In this document: in pieces, positions 1-8,148 of the stretch
Position numbering within the stretch: the first letter of the stretch is position 1
Layout of the letters: each line of letters starts with the position of its first letter
NCBI RefSeq assembly: GCF_000186865.1
Contig: NW_008705589.1
Span: forward strand, 250,529-275,039
Source: Aureococcus anophagefferens
Lineage: Eukaryota > Sar > Pelagophyceae > Pelagomonadales > Pelagomonadaceae
Reading direction: 5' to 3'
Length of the DNA stretch: 24,511 bases
The notes under the pieces: generated by a model
What the model saw: only the letters and a program-made list of their open reading frames with translations
Databases searched by the model: none
What the model was told of the DNA's origin: nothing
Translations under genes and position numbers: made by a program

Positions 1-1
1 T

Positions 2-226
2 CTGAGGATCCCCTTCCTTACATCAGGCTCTACTGCCGCATATGTCTTTCTCTATTCATCGTTCTACTTCTCCAAGCTCGAATCGAATCTCCCCATTACC
101 TACTTCCTCTACTTTGGCTACATGGGTATTATATCCTTTGGTATCTTCCTCTTTACCGGCACTGTGGGCTTTTTCGCTGCTCTTTGGTTCAATGTCGTCA
201 TATTCGGTTCTATCAAAGTTGACTAA
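2..226 (+). CDS. TM9SF/EMP70 (nonaspanin) family protein, C-terminal end only
   Basis: The frame opens at the window edge and ends in TAA at 224-226, giving the last 74 residues. The text contains TSGSTAAYVFLYSSFYF, then YFLYFGYMGIISFGIFLF and TGTVGFFAALWF, and ends in IKVD. This is the well-conserved end of transmembrane 9 superfamily proteins: the last two or three membrane helices, a TGT[IV]GFF segment and a short cytosolic tail ending K[VI]D. In known members the tail carries COPI-binding and Golgi-retention information. The family works in Golgi/endosome membranes and in sorting of other membrane proteins. The 5' part lies outside the window, so length and exon structure cannot be given. 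The short ORF starting at 42 in another frame is a shadow of this gene. Confidence 0.93.
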   Translation: MRIPFLTSGSTAAYVFLYSSFYFSKLESNLPITYFLYFGYMGIISFGIFLFTGTVGFFAALWFNVVIFGSIKVD

Positions 227-1413
227 ATGTAGCGGCACCTCTAGCCTCCATCCATGCGTTGTTTCTCACGAACTTCCTGTTAACTGGCACAGCTGGCGTG
301 CTTTAAATGATGGTCCTACACTTAGCCCAAGGACCTAATCAATCATAACCAGAACCCAACCCCGCCGCCAGCCGTCGAAATGTTGCGCGCGGCAAGGGCC
401 GGGGGGGCGAGACTCGGGCGTGCCCCAGGCCGCTCGGCGTCAAATTACGCGCTAGTCGCGGTGATTGACGCCATGAATTGCGAGGCCTAGGATATCCGCT
501 TAATTTACGAATGCGGGAAATACCACGCTGCAGAGTCAAAGCCTAGTGTGGCGGGATTGCCGCCTTCAATATCTACCTTTAGCTTAGCTTGAAGCTGGAA
601 TTGCAGTGCACATATCCGCCCTATTTATCTCACTGTGCCTTTCGTCGGTGGATATGCGTCGCTGTATCTTCCGCTTTTTCTCTTATCTCACATCTAGCGA
701 AGGCTGCCTACTCGGGGCCGGGCCGGCCGTCCGGCCGTCCCGAAGCTGATAAACGGCGACTATCGAGGTCAGAACGCGAGTGTGATTAAGCACAATCAAA
801 GGGCGCTTGGCGATAAGCCAGCTACCTAGGGAGCCTACATTCCGCTCCTTGGGCTATGCTACCCTAACTCGGGACTATGCTATCCTCCCTATGCTGGGAC
901 GCTCATACTGGCCTATGCTGGCTATGCTAAGTCTGCCTTATGCTGGCTATGCTCATGCTATACTATGCTGGTGCTTCATATTAGCATACTCGGATTCTAA
1001 CACGGTATATACTTTTTCTTTTTCGTATCCATTGCTCATGTGCATTGGTAAAGTTTGTGTTGTGACTTGATGGTCCGTTCGGCTCGCAGGTTTTCCGATA
1101 GACGCGTCGCGTTATCTTGGATGGTGCTTGGTCCTATGTCCTGTCCATGTCTTGGCTGGACGTCTCCACTAGACCTTAGCGGCGCGATGTGATTTCGAGA
1201 AAATCAATGGCGCGAAGAGGCGTCCGCCAGTGGTGAACGACACCTTTGGAGAGCTCTATCTCGGCGCGATCACCACCTATTTGCTTGATTCTGGTTGCAT
1301 CTGAAAGGCGGCAATGCCGTTCTAGTAGCGCATCCAATGCCAAGGTTCAAGAACCAAGTAAAGTCTTGTATGTATCTTACGTCCCCGCCTCGTATCTTGA
1401 TGTCTTGGATCGA
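227..1413. other. Intergenic region between the TM9SF and TPR genes
   Basis: No convincing coding frame was found. It holds the TM9SF 3' flank, a short GC-rich stretch (about 360-470), a pyrimidine-rich AT-richer stretch (580-700) and a degenerate CTATGCT minisatellite (852-972). The last 170 bases are open in the frame of the next gene but contain no ATG in that frame, so they are treated as 5' UTR or an unplaced upstream exon of the TPR gene. Confidence 0.5.
852..972. repeat. Degenerate CTATGCTGG minisatellite
   Basis: The string CTATGCT or a one-base variant recurs about eight times in 120 bp, often as CTATGCTGG or CTATGCTAC. The spacing is irregular, which suggests an old, degraded short tandem repeat. 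Any protein frame across it would be low complexity and is not credited. Confidence 0.7.
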
Positions 1414-3336
1414 ATGTCTGACATAAATGCGGCGAATCGTGAGCAACGCAACCAGGCAGAAGCAGCGTCGTTCAGGTTGACGCGAGAACACTGTATAGCC
1501 GAGAAAGGGTACAGGGCAGTGCGTGAACGGGTCTCGGCAATTAAGGCCGCGGCAACGGAACATCTAGAAGCAGGCCGCGTTGACGTGGCATTATCCGGTT
1601 ACCTCATGGGTATTCACATGTGTGTCGGCGGCGATTATCCCAACACCATATGTCCTGCGACGTCACCAACGCCTACGGGCAGAGTCTTAGTGGGCGCACT
1701 TCGATGTCTCTGTGCGTGCAGATATTTGTAATTATCTTTGCTGTGCCTCGAACATTTCTTTGTGCCTAGGTCAGCTCGCAGATGGTGTGGATCCCGCTAT
1801 GCTCATTTCACTACGTCTGAACGTGACCCTGTGTTGCTTAAAGCGCGAAGACTGGCTGCCAGCGGCGGAGGTCGCCTGTACGGTGGGCTTTCTTACCGCA
1901 TTCTCCTTTTACCCCAGTGCATCTCGCTGGCATAGGTTATAGATGAAGCTGGAGACACTGCATCACGCACTAAGGCCTGGCTTCGTCTCGCGAAGGCCCG
2001 GGGCGAGATGGGGTACACCGGGTATGCTGAGCGGTGCCTGAAGAGAGTCACTGTTGCCGGTACAAAGCCAGATGCTAAAGCGCCTTCAAGACGCGCGGCG
2101 CATGAGGCGCTCGCCTACCACAAGGTTCTCAAAGGGAGAGAGGCCAAATCCAGACTGAATTTCCAGAAGACTTTTGAAAGCAAAGATAGCTTCTACGACG
2201 AAGAGGAGCAAGTGCAGCTTCGGAAGCAAGCAAAGTTGGATGCGAGGTTACGCGCGAGGGCTCACGCAGAACAGAACCTGAGGTACACGACGCAAACTCC
2301 ATCTATGGACGAATCACCAGTGATTGACTGGCATTAGCTCGTGCGTCTCCTCATGCTTCCCAAAGTTCCCACTTTATTAGGTCCAAGGCGTTCAAGGAGC
2401 GAGCAAATGCCGATCCAAATCATGAGCGGAATGTCATGCTATATCGGCTTAGCGCATCAGACGCAAGACTGTACAATGCAATGGAAGATTCCGGTGCAAG
2501 TGCTCTGCAGCTAGAAGAGTTTTACATGGCTAACAGACGGAAGGAACGGAACCGCATCGCAGCTCTCATGAGTCACGAAGATAGAGATCGGTTTCAGCGA
2601 CTCTTAGTGCGGCAGTCAGAGCCAATGAGTTCATTTTTCATCCGCCCATCCACTCTCGCCCGTAAGGCGCAAGAAGCTAGCCATCTTGAGCTCGACAATT
2701 GCTTCGACGATATCAAGCGTGTAACTGAGCTCAGGGAGCAGGCGCGAACCACCAAATCAATGTGGTTTGACAATGAGGAGTGGCCTGCAAACAAGAATTG
2801 TTCTCCCAAACCTGGGGGCGGACGGCTAAGGGAGCGATGTTCATTGGACCTTATTACGAGCGAGACTCCAGTGTATGCGAGTTCGTTTCGCGAGATTTAT
2901 TTACGTCAACAGGCGAAGAAAAGCTTCATCCGATGCCTGACATGTCCACATGGCAATTCCGGCCGAAGCGGGAAGAAAAAGGAGGGGAGATGACACCCCA
3001 AGAAAGAGTCGACCTCCAGCTTAGTATCGACCGGCAAATGGAACAAGCTGGCCTCGCCTACCCCACCTCTCCAATCGATGATTTTTTGAACAAGTGGAAG
3101 CTCCGAATACTTGCTGCTTGCGCTCGAGCCCGTCGTTTCATCAAACATGCATGGGTTGTCTTTAAATATGGAGGCCAGGAGACTCACAATCAATTTCAAA
3201 TCCCGACGTCAGGATGAGCGCCCTCTCCCCTGCGACGACCCCCACCAAGACCCCTGTGAAAGCCGACGGAACATCTGTAGTATCTGCGGATAAAGATGAG
3301 TCTGGAAGCAAGGGTGACACTGGCAATGACCAGTAA
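1414..3336 (+). CDS. TPR-domain protein, six-exon model (about 466 residues)
   Basis: Proposed exons are 1414-1609, 1770-1882, 1936-2282, 2381-2779, 2872-3093 and 3213-3336 (TAA). Each intron starts GT and ends AG, and all joins keep phase, giving 1401 nt (467 codons with stop). The donor of the fourth intron is uncertain (2762, 2765 or 2780; all keep phase with acceptor 2871). The N-terminal part is helical and charged. Residues of about 50-150 form TPR-like helix pairs (VDVALSGYLMG, LNVTLCCLKREDWLPAAEVA, KAWLRLAKARGEMGY). A long, very charged helical region follows, then a low-complexity tail ending in KGDTGNDQ. TPRs bind partner proteins, often chaperones, but no second domain was recognised and no function is assigned. 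ATG 1414 is the first ATG in a frame that is open further upstream, so an earlier exon is possible. Confidence 0.75.
1610..1769 (+). other. Intron 1 of the TPR gene
   Basis: GTATTC donor after ATGG and a pyrimidine-rich TTTCTTTGTGCCTAG acceptor. Removal joins ..YLM-G-QLADGVDP.. in frame, whereas the unspliced frame stops within the intron. Confidence 0.75.
1883..1935 (+). other. Intron 2 of the TPR gene
   Basis: 53 nt, donor ACG|GTGGGC, acceptor TGGCATAG|GTT. It is phase 0 and joins ..AEVACT to VIDEAGDT.. across a TPR. Confidence 0.75.
2283..2380 (+). other. Intron 3 of the TPR gene
   Basis: 98 nt, donor CTGAG|GTACAC, acceptor CTTTATTAG|GTCC, phase 2. It joins ..AEQNLR to SKAFKERAN... and avoids the TAG at 2335. 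Confidence 0.75.
2780..2871 (+). other. Intron 4 of the TPR gene (donor uncertain)
   Basis: The reading frame changes between about 2766 and 2985. Acceptor GACTCCAG at 2871 with a GT donor at 2762, 2765 or 2780 gives introns of 110, 107 or 92 nt, all restoring frame (length 2 mod 3). The 2780 donor keeps the most upstream sequence. A base error in the G5 run near 2814 is the alternative explanation. Confidence 0.5.
3094..3212 (+). other. Intron 5 of the TPR gene
   Basis: 119 nt, donor AACAA|GTGGAA, acceptor CCGACGTCAG|GATG, phase 2. It joins ..PIDDFLNK to MSALSPATT.. and leads to a clean hydrophilic tail and TAA at 3334-3336. Confidence 0.65.
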
Positions 3337-4399
3337 TGAGCCCCGGCGCTCCTCGGGCCCATCTCCGCCTTCGCTCGCGCCGGTTTTTTGGATGTGGCAC
3401 CTAAGCTCCACTCTACTGTGAAGCCTCTGCCGCTCTAGAGCAGAGTCGTGATCGAAGAAGAGTTCACTCCCCCCCCAAAAAAGCGACCGACAAGGCTCCA
3501 GGACAGGAGCCCCCCCCCCCCCCTTATAGCAGCCGGAATACCAGGTATGGGCCTGGCGGGGCGGATATATGCCAGTATATACCGCCGGAACGGCAAATAC
3601 TCGGCATTTGCCGGTATTTGCGGATTGCTCCGATCCATCTGCGGTCTCCCGGCCGAGTCGGGCCCTCGCGCGCCGTGCCAGTGCCATTGCGGCACGCACA
3701 GGCGCCTTTCGCGTGATAAGAGAGGGCAGCGCGCCGGTCCCTCTATGGTCTCCCGGCTCCGCGTCGAGCCACCGCGCGCCGTGCCGGTCCCAATGCGGCA
3801 CGCACAGGCGCCTTTCCGATGATTAGAAAGGGCGGCGCGTCGCGTGCGTCGGCTTGAAGGCGCGCGGTCACGAACGGGGCGAATTCGAGCACGCGTGCGC
3901 GCGCGTGGCGCGCGGCATGGCGCGACTCGTCGCCGCTGAGTTCTGCAGCCGAGCCGTACCCGTCTGCGGGATGATGGTCGCCCAAAACCGAAATACCCGG
4001 CATGGGAAAGGGCCCGGCCGGGTATATACGGCAAATGCCCATACCCATACCGGCATATACCCCTCGAGATACTCCGGCCGCCATATGCCCTTCCTTCGCT
4101 CGCGGCTGCCGGCCGGAGCGACGAGAGGGACTCGCTTGGAGTAGCACCTTCGAGCACCTAGAACCTCGACACAGGGACCGCCTCGCGCGAGCGGGAGAGG
4201 GACGGGGAAATAATCTCAGCTTCCACGTTTTCCCAAGACGAGCGAGCTGCAGTTTTGGAATGCCCGACCCCGATCTCCCACTCGAGGTGTGCTCAGTTCC
4301 TCTCCCCCTAGCCTGGAACACGCCAAAGAAGACAGCAGCAGGGATCGTGCGACCATCATATGACAATATCCAGCCACTTTTTGGAAAATTATAAATAGG
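3337..4399. repeat. GC-rich repeat field without a credible gene
   Basis: Contains C homopolymers (3510-3523 and shorter ones), two copies of the AATACC..GG.ATGGG unit (from 3537 and 3992), a duplicated block of about 95 bp (3643-3841), and alternating GCGC tracts near 3890-3920. Several long open frames exist on both strands, but they are Arg/Ala/Pro-rich products of GC-rich DNA and are not credited as genes. Confidence 0.6.
3643..3841 (+). repeat. Direct duplication of about 95 bp, two copies
   Basis: Copy 1 (3643-3735) and copy 2 (3747-3841) share GGTCTCCCGGC, CGCGCGCCGTGCC, then GCGGCACGCACAGGCGCCTTT and a GAT.AGA.AGGGC.GCGCG end. The offset is 104 at the left and 106 at the right, so there is a 2-bp indel between copies. 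A more diverged third relative lies around 5950-6005 (CTCCGAGTCGAGCCGCCGCGCG, then GGTCCCACCGCGGCAC), so the unit is dispersed and not only tandem. Confidence 0.8.
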
Positions 4400-4734
4400 T
4401 TAATGTTGCGTTCTGGTCGTCGATTGGTAAGTGCTGGGTAGTTCTTTCTGATTCGCATGTCGCACCATCACGCGGTGCGGGGACTCGACGGCCGCGTCGG
4501 CCGCGAGCTCTTCGGCGGTCGGAACGTGTCGGAAGTACCTCCTGTCCGTCGATTTGGAGTCGTGCTTCTTCGTGAGGTAAAAGCCGTGGTCGTGGGACTC
4601 GCGTTCGTAGGGAATCAGCTAGCCACGTGCCGGCGTCGTCCTTTGTCGCGAAGCGCGACAATCATGGCCGCTGGATCTCGTTCCGGCCCCACATGTCGCT
4701 CGGTGGGCTTGACTCGAGGCTCGCTCGGCGCCAT
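4400..4734 (-). pseudogene. Small unknown coding region with one frame break
   Basis: On the minus strand an ATG at 4734 opens a frame reading MAPSEPRVKPTERHVGPERD, then AAMIVALRDKGRRRHVAS, which stops at TGA 4617-4615. A second frame starts at the same place (LIPYERESHDHGFYLTKKHD, then DRRYFRHVPTAEELAADAAV) and ends TYQSTTRTQH with TAA at 4402-4400. The two parts have mixed, non-repetitive composition and meet exactly at 4615-4618, as expected for a single-base loss in one original frame of about 112 residues. No GT-AG intron fits the join. The family is not recognised. It is either a recently broken gene, an exon of a larger gene, or a mis-called base. Confidence 0.45.
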
Positions 4735-4770
4735 CGAGGCCGCTTCGCCTTACGCTATACGCGTTTTTAA

Positions 4771-5094
4771 TGGGGCGGACCCCCATCTGCAAAATTAAAA
4801 AGGGCACAGGACCCGCGGCCAAGTCTCTATTTGCAAGGACTTTCTGAAGATGATGAGCGCAGGCTTGCTAGTATGGTCAGCTCGCTTATGTGGGATTGGC
4901 TGATGAGGCCCGAAATAAGATCTTCCCAGTCGCTGGATTCCCCGCTTGACGCGAGGGGGGTTGCGGCTTCGGACCTCCCTTCCGCAGCGGCGGATGCGGC
5001 GGACGCGGCGGATGCGGCGGACGCGGCGGACGCGGCACGGAACCATCATTCGGTTCCAACACGTAATCTCACGGATAAAAAAGAAGATCTCTGA
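4771..5094 (+). CDS. Unknown small open frame with Ala-Asp repeat
   Basis: The frame is open from just after TAA 4768-4770 to TGA 5092-5094, about 107 codons. It has no ATG until residue 36 of the frame (4876). The text SEDDERRLASMVSSLMWDWL looks like a real amphipathic helix. It is followed by a Ser/Asp region, an AADAAD run encoded by a 9-bp tandem repeat, and the end TDKKEDL. The lack of an early ATG suggests a 3' exon or a gene remnant. Acceptor-like AG sites occur at about 4808 (GGGCACAG). No family was recognised. The KEDL end resembles ER-retrieval tetrapeptides, but without a signal peptide this carries little weight. Confidence 0.35.
   Translation, partial: WGGPPSAKLKRAQDPRPSLYLQGLSEDDERRLASMVSSLMWDWLMRPEIRSSQSLDSPLDARGVAASDLPSAAADAADAADAADAADAARNHHSVPTRNLTDKKEDL
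4987..5040 (+). repeat. 9-bp tandem repeat GCGGCGGAY
   Basis: Five exact units differing only in the last base (T, C, T, C, C), then one degenerate unit GCGGCACGG. It encodes Ala-Ala-Asp repeats in the + frame above. Confidence 0.9.
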
Positions 5095-5160
5095 TGCAGA
5101 GTGACACGCGCCCCGTCCGTAATGCTATAATTGAGACAGTTCGCGAACTAGTCTAGCGTC

Positions 5161-5458
5161 GTGGGCATTCTTGGCCAGGGAATGCCGGGCCGGCTCGAGG
5201 TGTACTTCGGCCAGGGCTCGCCCTACGCCCAGGGGGCGGGTCGAACTTTTCAATTCTGTCCACATTATGAGGCCTGGCTCGGTGGCTGACACGGGCAGGT
5301 ATTGCGGGTGACCTCATCGGTGACGGAGAAGCTGCTGCGCCACCTTTGCTTCGAGGAAACCGACTACGACAAGGCGGGTTCGGAGACGGGCTCGTCAGAC
5401 ACCTCAGAAATAAAAAGTTACGTCCGTAAGTACTCCCGGAATCCGAGATAACATACGG
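5161..5458 (+). other. Two coding-like islands, gene remnant or unplaced exons
   Basis: In one + frame 5163-5285 reads GILGQGMPGRLEVYFGQGSP, then AGRTFQFCPHYEAWLGG and a stop. After an acceptor-like GACACGGGCAG, a second frame (5307-5451) reads VTSSVTEKLLRHLCFEETDY, then GSETGSSDTSEIKSY and ends in RKYSRNPR with TAA. Composition is protein-like and not simply GC-driven. Neither piece has its own ATG start and no family is recognised. They could be exons of one decayed or lowly expressed gene. Confidence 0.3.
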
Positions 5459-5499
5459 GGTACGTCCGAGCTACTTATATGCACTAGACGACGTGGCTA

Positions 5500-5593
5500 G
5501 GCCGAGTCCTCAGTCGCGGCGGTGTCCACGTCGGAGTCGGGCTCGGCCGAGCCCGCAGTCGCGGCGGTGTCCACGTCGGCGAGTTCGCTGTCC
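5500..5593 (-). other. Acidic last-exon-like segment on a 45-bp duplication
   Basis: On the minus strand an acceptor-like GCAGCTTAG precedes DSELADVDTAATAGSAEPDS, then DVDTAATEDSA and TAG at 5502-5500. The DNA is a direct duplication with period 45 bp (5500-5544 and 5545-about 5582), sharing CAGTCGCGGCGGTGTCCACG. The acidic tail may be a real last exon or a translation of a repeat; no upstream exon was found. Confidence 0.3.
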
Positions 5594-6009
5594 TAAGCTG
5601 CCGCCGCCCCCAGACTTCGGCGCCCGACCGCAGCGGCTTGTCGGAGGCCGCGGCGAGGGTTGTGTAGCTGGAGATCCTGGAGCTCAAGAATCGGCCGGCG
5701 GCTTAGCAACCGTGCGCTAAAATACCTGGCATGGGCCTAGCGGGACATATGCCGGCATATACCGGCATCTATATTCTATTTGCAGTTGCGCGAAGCCTGT
5801 GTCCGAGCAGCAACTTAAGACTTTTAATGAGCGCAGCGAGCAACCTCAATCAGACGAGGGGCCGACGGCTCGCGAAGCGAGCCGGCCAGCCGTAGGCCAG
5901 CTTATGTACCGGCAATTACGGAGTATTCCGGCCCCTCTCCTGTCTCCAAGCTCCGAGTCGAGCCGCCGCGCGCCGCGCTGGTCCCACCGCGGCACACCCT
6001 CGGCTACAA

Positions 6010-6680
6010 GCGGCGGGTAATCTCCGGGTAAAATAATCCACGTAATTACCGGTAATCCCGATTACCCGGGTAATTACCGGTAAAATACGGTGTACCGGGG
6101 CGGCTAGGGGCAACATGGCGGCTCAAAAGGACCACCGCGAACCCGCGTGTCGACCGAATTCTCTTTTAGGTGCCTTCCACGCGACAACGCCGGCGGCGCG
6201 CTACGGCGCCGGGGCCGTCGCCCGGCGCGTTCGGCGCGACGTCGCGACGAGCAGCCGCTCGGTCGCGGTTTCGCGCCGCGCGTCGACCTTGATGCGGAAC
6301 GCGACCGCGACGGTCCGCGCGTCATGATCGCAGGCTACCCGTCCTTGCCGGTGCTCGGCGCGCTTCGGTATTACCCGGGCCGGGAATTTGGCCCTCGTCA
6401 ATACCGCGGTAATTACCGGTAATTACCATACCGGTACCGAGGCGGCTCGTGGCTTTACCGGTAATCGACGCTCCATACCCTGGGCGACGTAGCTCGCATA
6501 GGCTCCGGCGGGGCTTTTACAACGATAGGGCCGGGCGTCGTTGTCGGACTCGGTGTCCGAGGGGCCGCGCGTCCTGATGGTAGGCTACCCGTCCTTGATG
6601 GGCGCCGCCACGCCTTGGTAATACCTGGGCCAGTAATATGGCCCTCGGTAATACCGCGGTAATTACCCACCCTGCTATAA
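6010..6680 (+). repeat. GGTAATTACC palindrome array and 250-bp-spaced duplication
   Basis: The 10-bp palindrome GGTAATTACC or half-sites recur near 6030-6085, 6408-6430 and 6658-6667. A block at 6321-6420 is repeated at exactly +250 (6571-6670). Counting by eye gives about 77 of 100 identical bases with no gap, including AGGCTACCCGTCCTTG and ATACCGCGGTAATTACC in both copies. Open frames here are by-products of GC-rich sequence. It looks like a satellite unit or an old tandem duplication in the same repeat field as 3537-5785. Confidence 0.75.
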
Positions 6681-6791
6681 GGGGCGGGCTCGTACTCTTT
6701 TAATTAGGCGTTTAATTGGGCCGCGAAAGATGTCATCCATAGAGTGGGCTCGCTCGCAAAGGACCGCGATTTTCATAGGTTGATGTTAGAG

Positions 6792-7402
6792 CTACAAGAT
6801 GGCCAAGTTGGCCTTAGGTCGCTCCGGGCGATCCAAGACAAGCCCAGGGCCATCTGCCCGGCGCCTTACATCGGCGAGTGGGTTGTGCGGATGACCATCT
6901 TTTGCTCGGTCAGCTGCTAGGACGCCGGGGAAGGCTGGGAGCTGCAACAAGAAGCGGAGATGCTCGGCGTCGTGGCAGCATCCTCGGCATACCTCTCCTG
7001 TGCGAAGGACACGAATGCGCACATAGGCTTCCACGAGTCCCGGTAGGCCTTCAGCGCCTCTCTCCCTTCCTACTCGCCATGCACCTGTGTTTCGCCGAGT
7101 GCACGCAAGAGCTGCCCAAGGGCAAGTTCCCTGGTATACGCACCTTCCCATTGGGCTGCGCCCCTGCTACGGCGGTGGCGCTCGGTGTTCCAGTCTTCGC
7201 ACTCTACTACTTCGCGCTCGCTGTGGCTGGCACCCTCTCGCCGGTTCCGGTTTTGAGCCGGGGCGATGCACGTCCGCGGGCGCAGAACGGCAATTTTGCT
7301 TTCGAGAGTCAGTCGCGCGCCGCGCCGGGCGTCGAGGACGCGGGATAAACCCGCAGGGACGTCAGTGCCGTGAGCAACCATCAAAACCATAAGTTTGCTC
7401 AA
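6792..7402 (-). pseudogene. Possible decayed non-LTR retroelement 3' coding end
   Basis: Two overlapping minus-strand frames carry suggestive text. 7402-7070 includes LDARRGARLTLESKIAVLRP, which resembles the region just after the catalytic core of LINE-type reverse transcriptases (..L.L..K..V...V). 7151-6792 includes CRGCCHDAEHLRFLLQLPAF, which resembles the CxxC...EH...CPAF zinc-binding end (zf-RVT type) but lacks the final Cys. The frames do not join without a shift, and no catalytic YxDD was seen. The call rests on short resemblances only. Confidence 0.3.
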
Positions 7403-7591
7403 TCAAGCTAGAGATCGAATATTTCCGGTGGAATCGAGTAGTCTCCAGCGGCTCCAGCGGTATACCCCCAGTGTCAATCACAAAAAAATTCAGCAGCCCC
7501 TTATATGCTACCGTCACAGTTTGACACATCGAACGAAACTGACCTCCCCTGTGCTGTTTTCTGTCCGATTGTAGGTCCGAATCCCCGTGCG

Positions 7592-7592
<1 letters not shown>

Positions 7593-7654
<62 letters not shown>

Positions 7655-7660
7655 TGCTGC
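7593..7660. repeat. GTC/GGC trinucleotide microsatellite
   Basis: Runs of GTC then about ten GGC units then GAC/GAT units. It encodes only homopolymer stretches (Pro, Ala, Gly, Thr) in any frame. Confidence 0.95.
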
Positions 7661-7869
7661 TACTACTCTAGATGAATCTGCGCACCTGTCGTGCACTGAC
7701 GACGACCTATGCGTCGCCTCAGAGTAACCTCCTGTTTTGCGACCTAGGGCGCCGTGCGTAATTTGCCTGGCCTGATGCCCAGGCCTCTGGGGGCTGGTGC
7801 TCGACGCCCAGGTCCGAAGTCCAGGCCTCACGACGCGCACTAAGCGTGCCGTGGACGGGCAGCTGAGAC

Positions 7870-8050
7870 GACAAATCCGACCGGAAATCTACCCGGAACA
7901 CCGGGACGCGCCGGGACACGACCGGAACACGGCTGGAGTACGCGAACCGGAACACGCGACCGAGGGGCCGGCCCGGGAGAGCCGGAAGCCGGAACATCCG
8001 CGGGGCCTCTATCGGAACATCGCAGCCGGAACATCGCAGCTGGAACATCA
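7870..8050. repeat. CCGGAACA-type short interspersed repeat
   Basis: The word GGAACA (often CCGGAACA or CCGGGACA) occurs about nine times in 180 bp at irregular spacing, ending in a tight tandem (GCAGCCGGAACATC, GCAGCTGGAACATC). Open frames over it are repeat translations. Confidence 0.75.
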
Positions 8051-8077
8051 GCGCACTTTGTGATTGACACGGCTAGC

Positions 8078-8112
8078 ACCCACCACCACCACCACCACCA
8101 CCACCACCACCG
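8078..8112. repeat. CAC trinucleotide microsatellite
   Basis: About ten CAC units then CGCCACTGCCACTAC. It lies just between the two inverted-repeat segments. Confidence 0.95.
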
Positions 8113-8148
8113 CCACTGCCACTACTTCTACCTAATCCCCACTCTTAG

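Larger units (their letters stand above)
3537..5785 (+). repeat. Dispersed AATACC.GG.ATGGG / ATATGCC repeat, three copies
   Basis: Direct copies begin at 3537 (AATACCAGGTATGGG), 3992 (AATACCCGGCATGGG) and 5721 (AATACCTGGCATGGG). Each is followed within about 20-60 bases by TATATACCG or ATATGCC words and a GCATATACC-like segment. The third copy has a perfect 14-bp palindrome ATATGCCGGCATAT at 5747-5760. The spacing is not regular (455 and 1729 bp), so this is a dispersed family or several remnants of one element. Confidence 0.7.
7471..8070. mobile_element. 600-bp segment with 14-bp perfect inverted ends (putative MITE-like element)
   Basis: GTGTCAATCACAAA at 7471-7484 is matched exactly in reverse complement by TTTGTGATTGACAC at 8057-8070. 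Inside are a GTC/GGC microsatellite (7593-7660) and a GGAACA-rich repeat (7870-8050). No transposase frame is present, and no clear target-site duplication flanks the ends (CCCCA on the left, GGCTA on the right). The structure fits a non-autonomous DNA element, but a chance match cannot be excluded. Confidence 0.4.

Noticed and set aside
3435..4366. Long minus-strand open frames (240 and 207 codons) in the GC-rich field
   Set aside because: Arg/Ala/Gly/Pro-dominated, overlapping each other and plus-strand frames, and lying over DNA duplications.
4700..6700. CRISPR-like array of palindromic repeats
   Set aside because: Repeats are of unequal length and spacing, the spacers are themselves repeats, and the setting is eukaryotic.
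7719..8079. Open frames over the GGAACA repeats as genes
   Set aside because: They translate a short interspersed repeat (FR/VP/GT patterns) and have no other coding signal.
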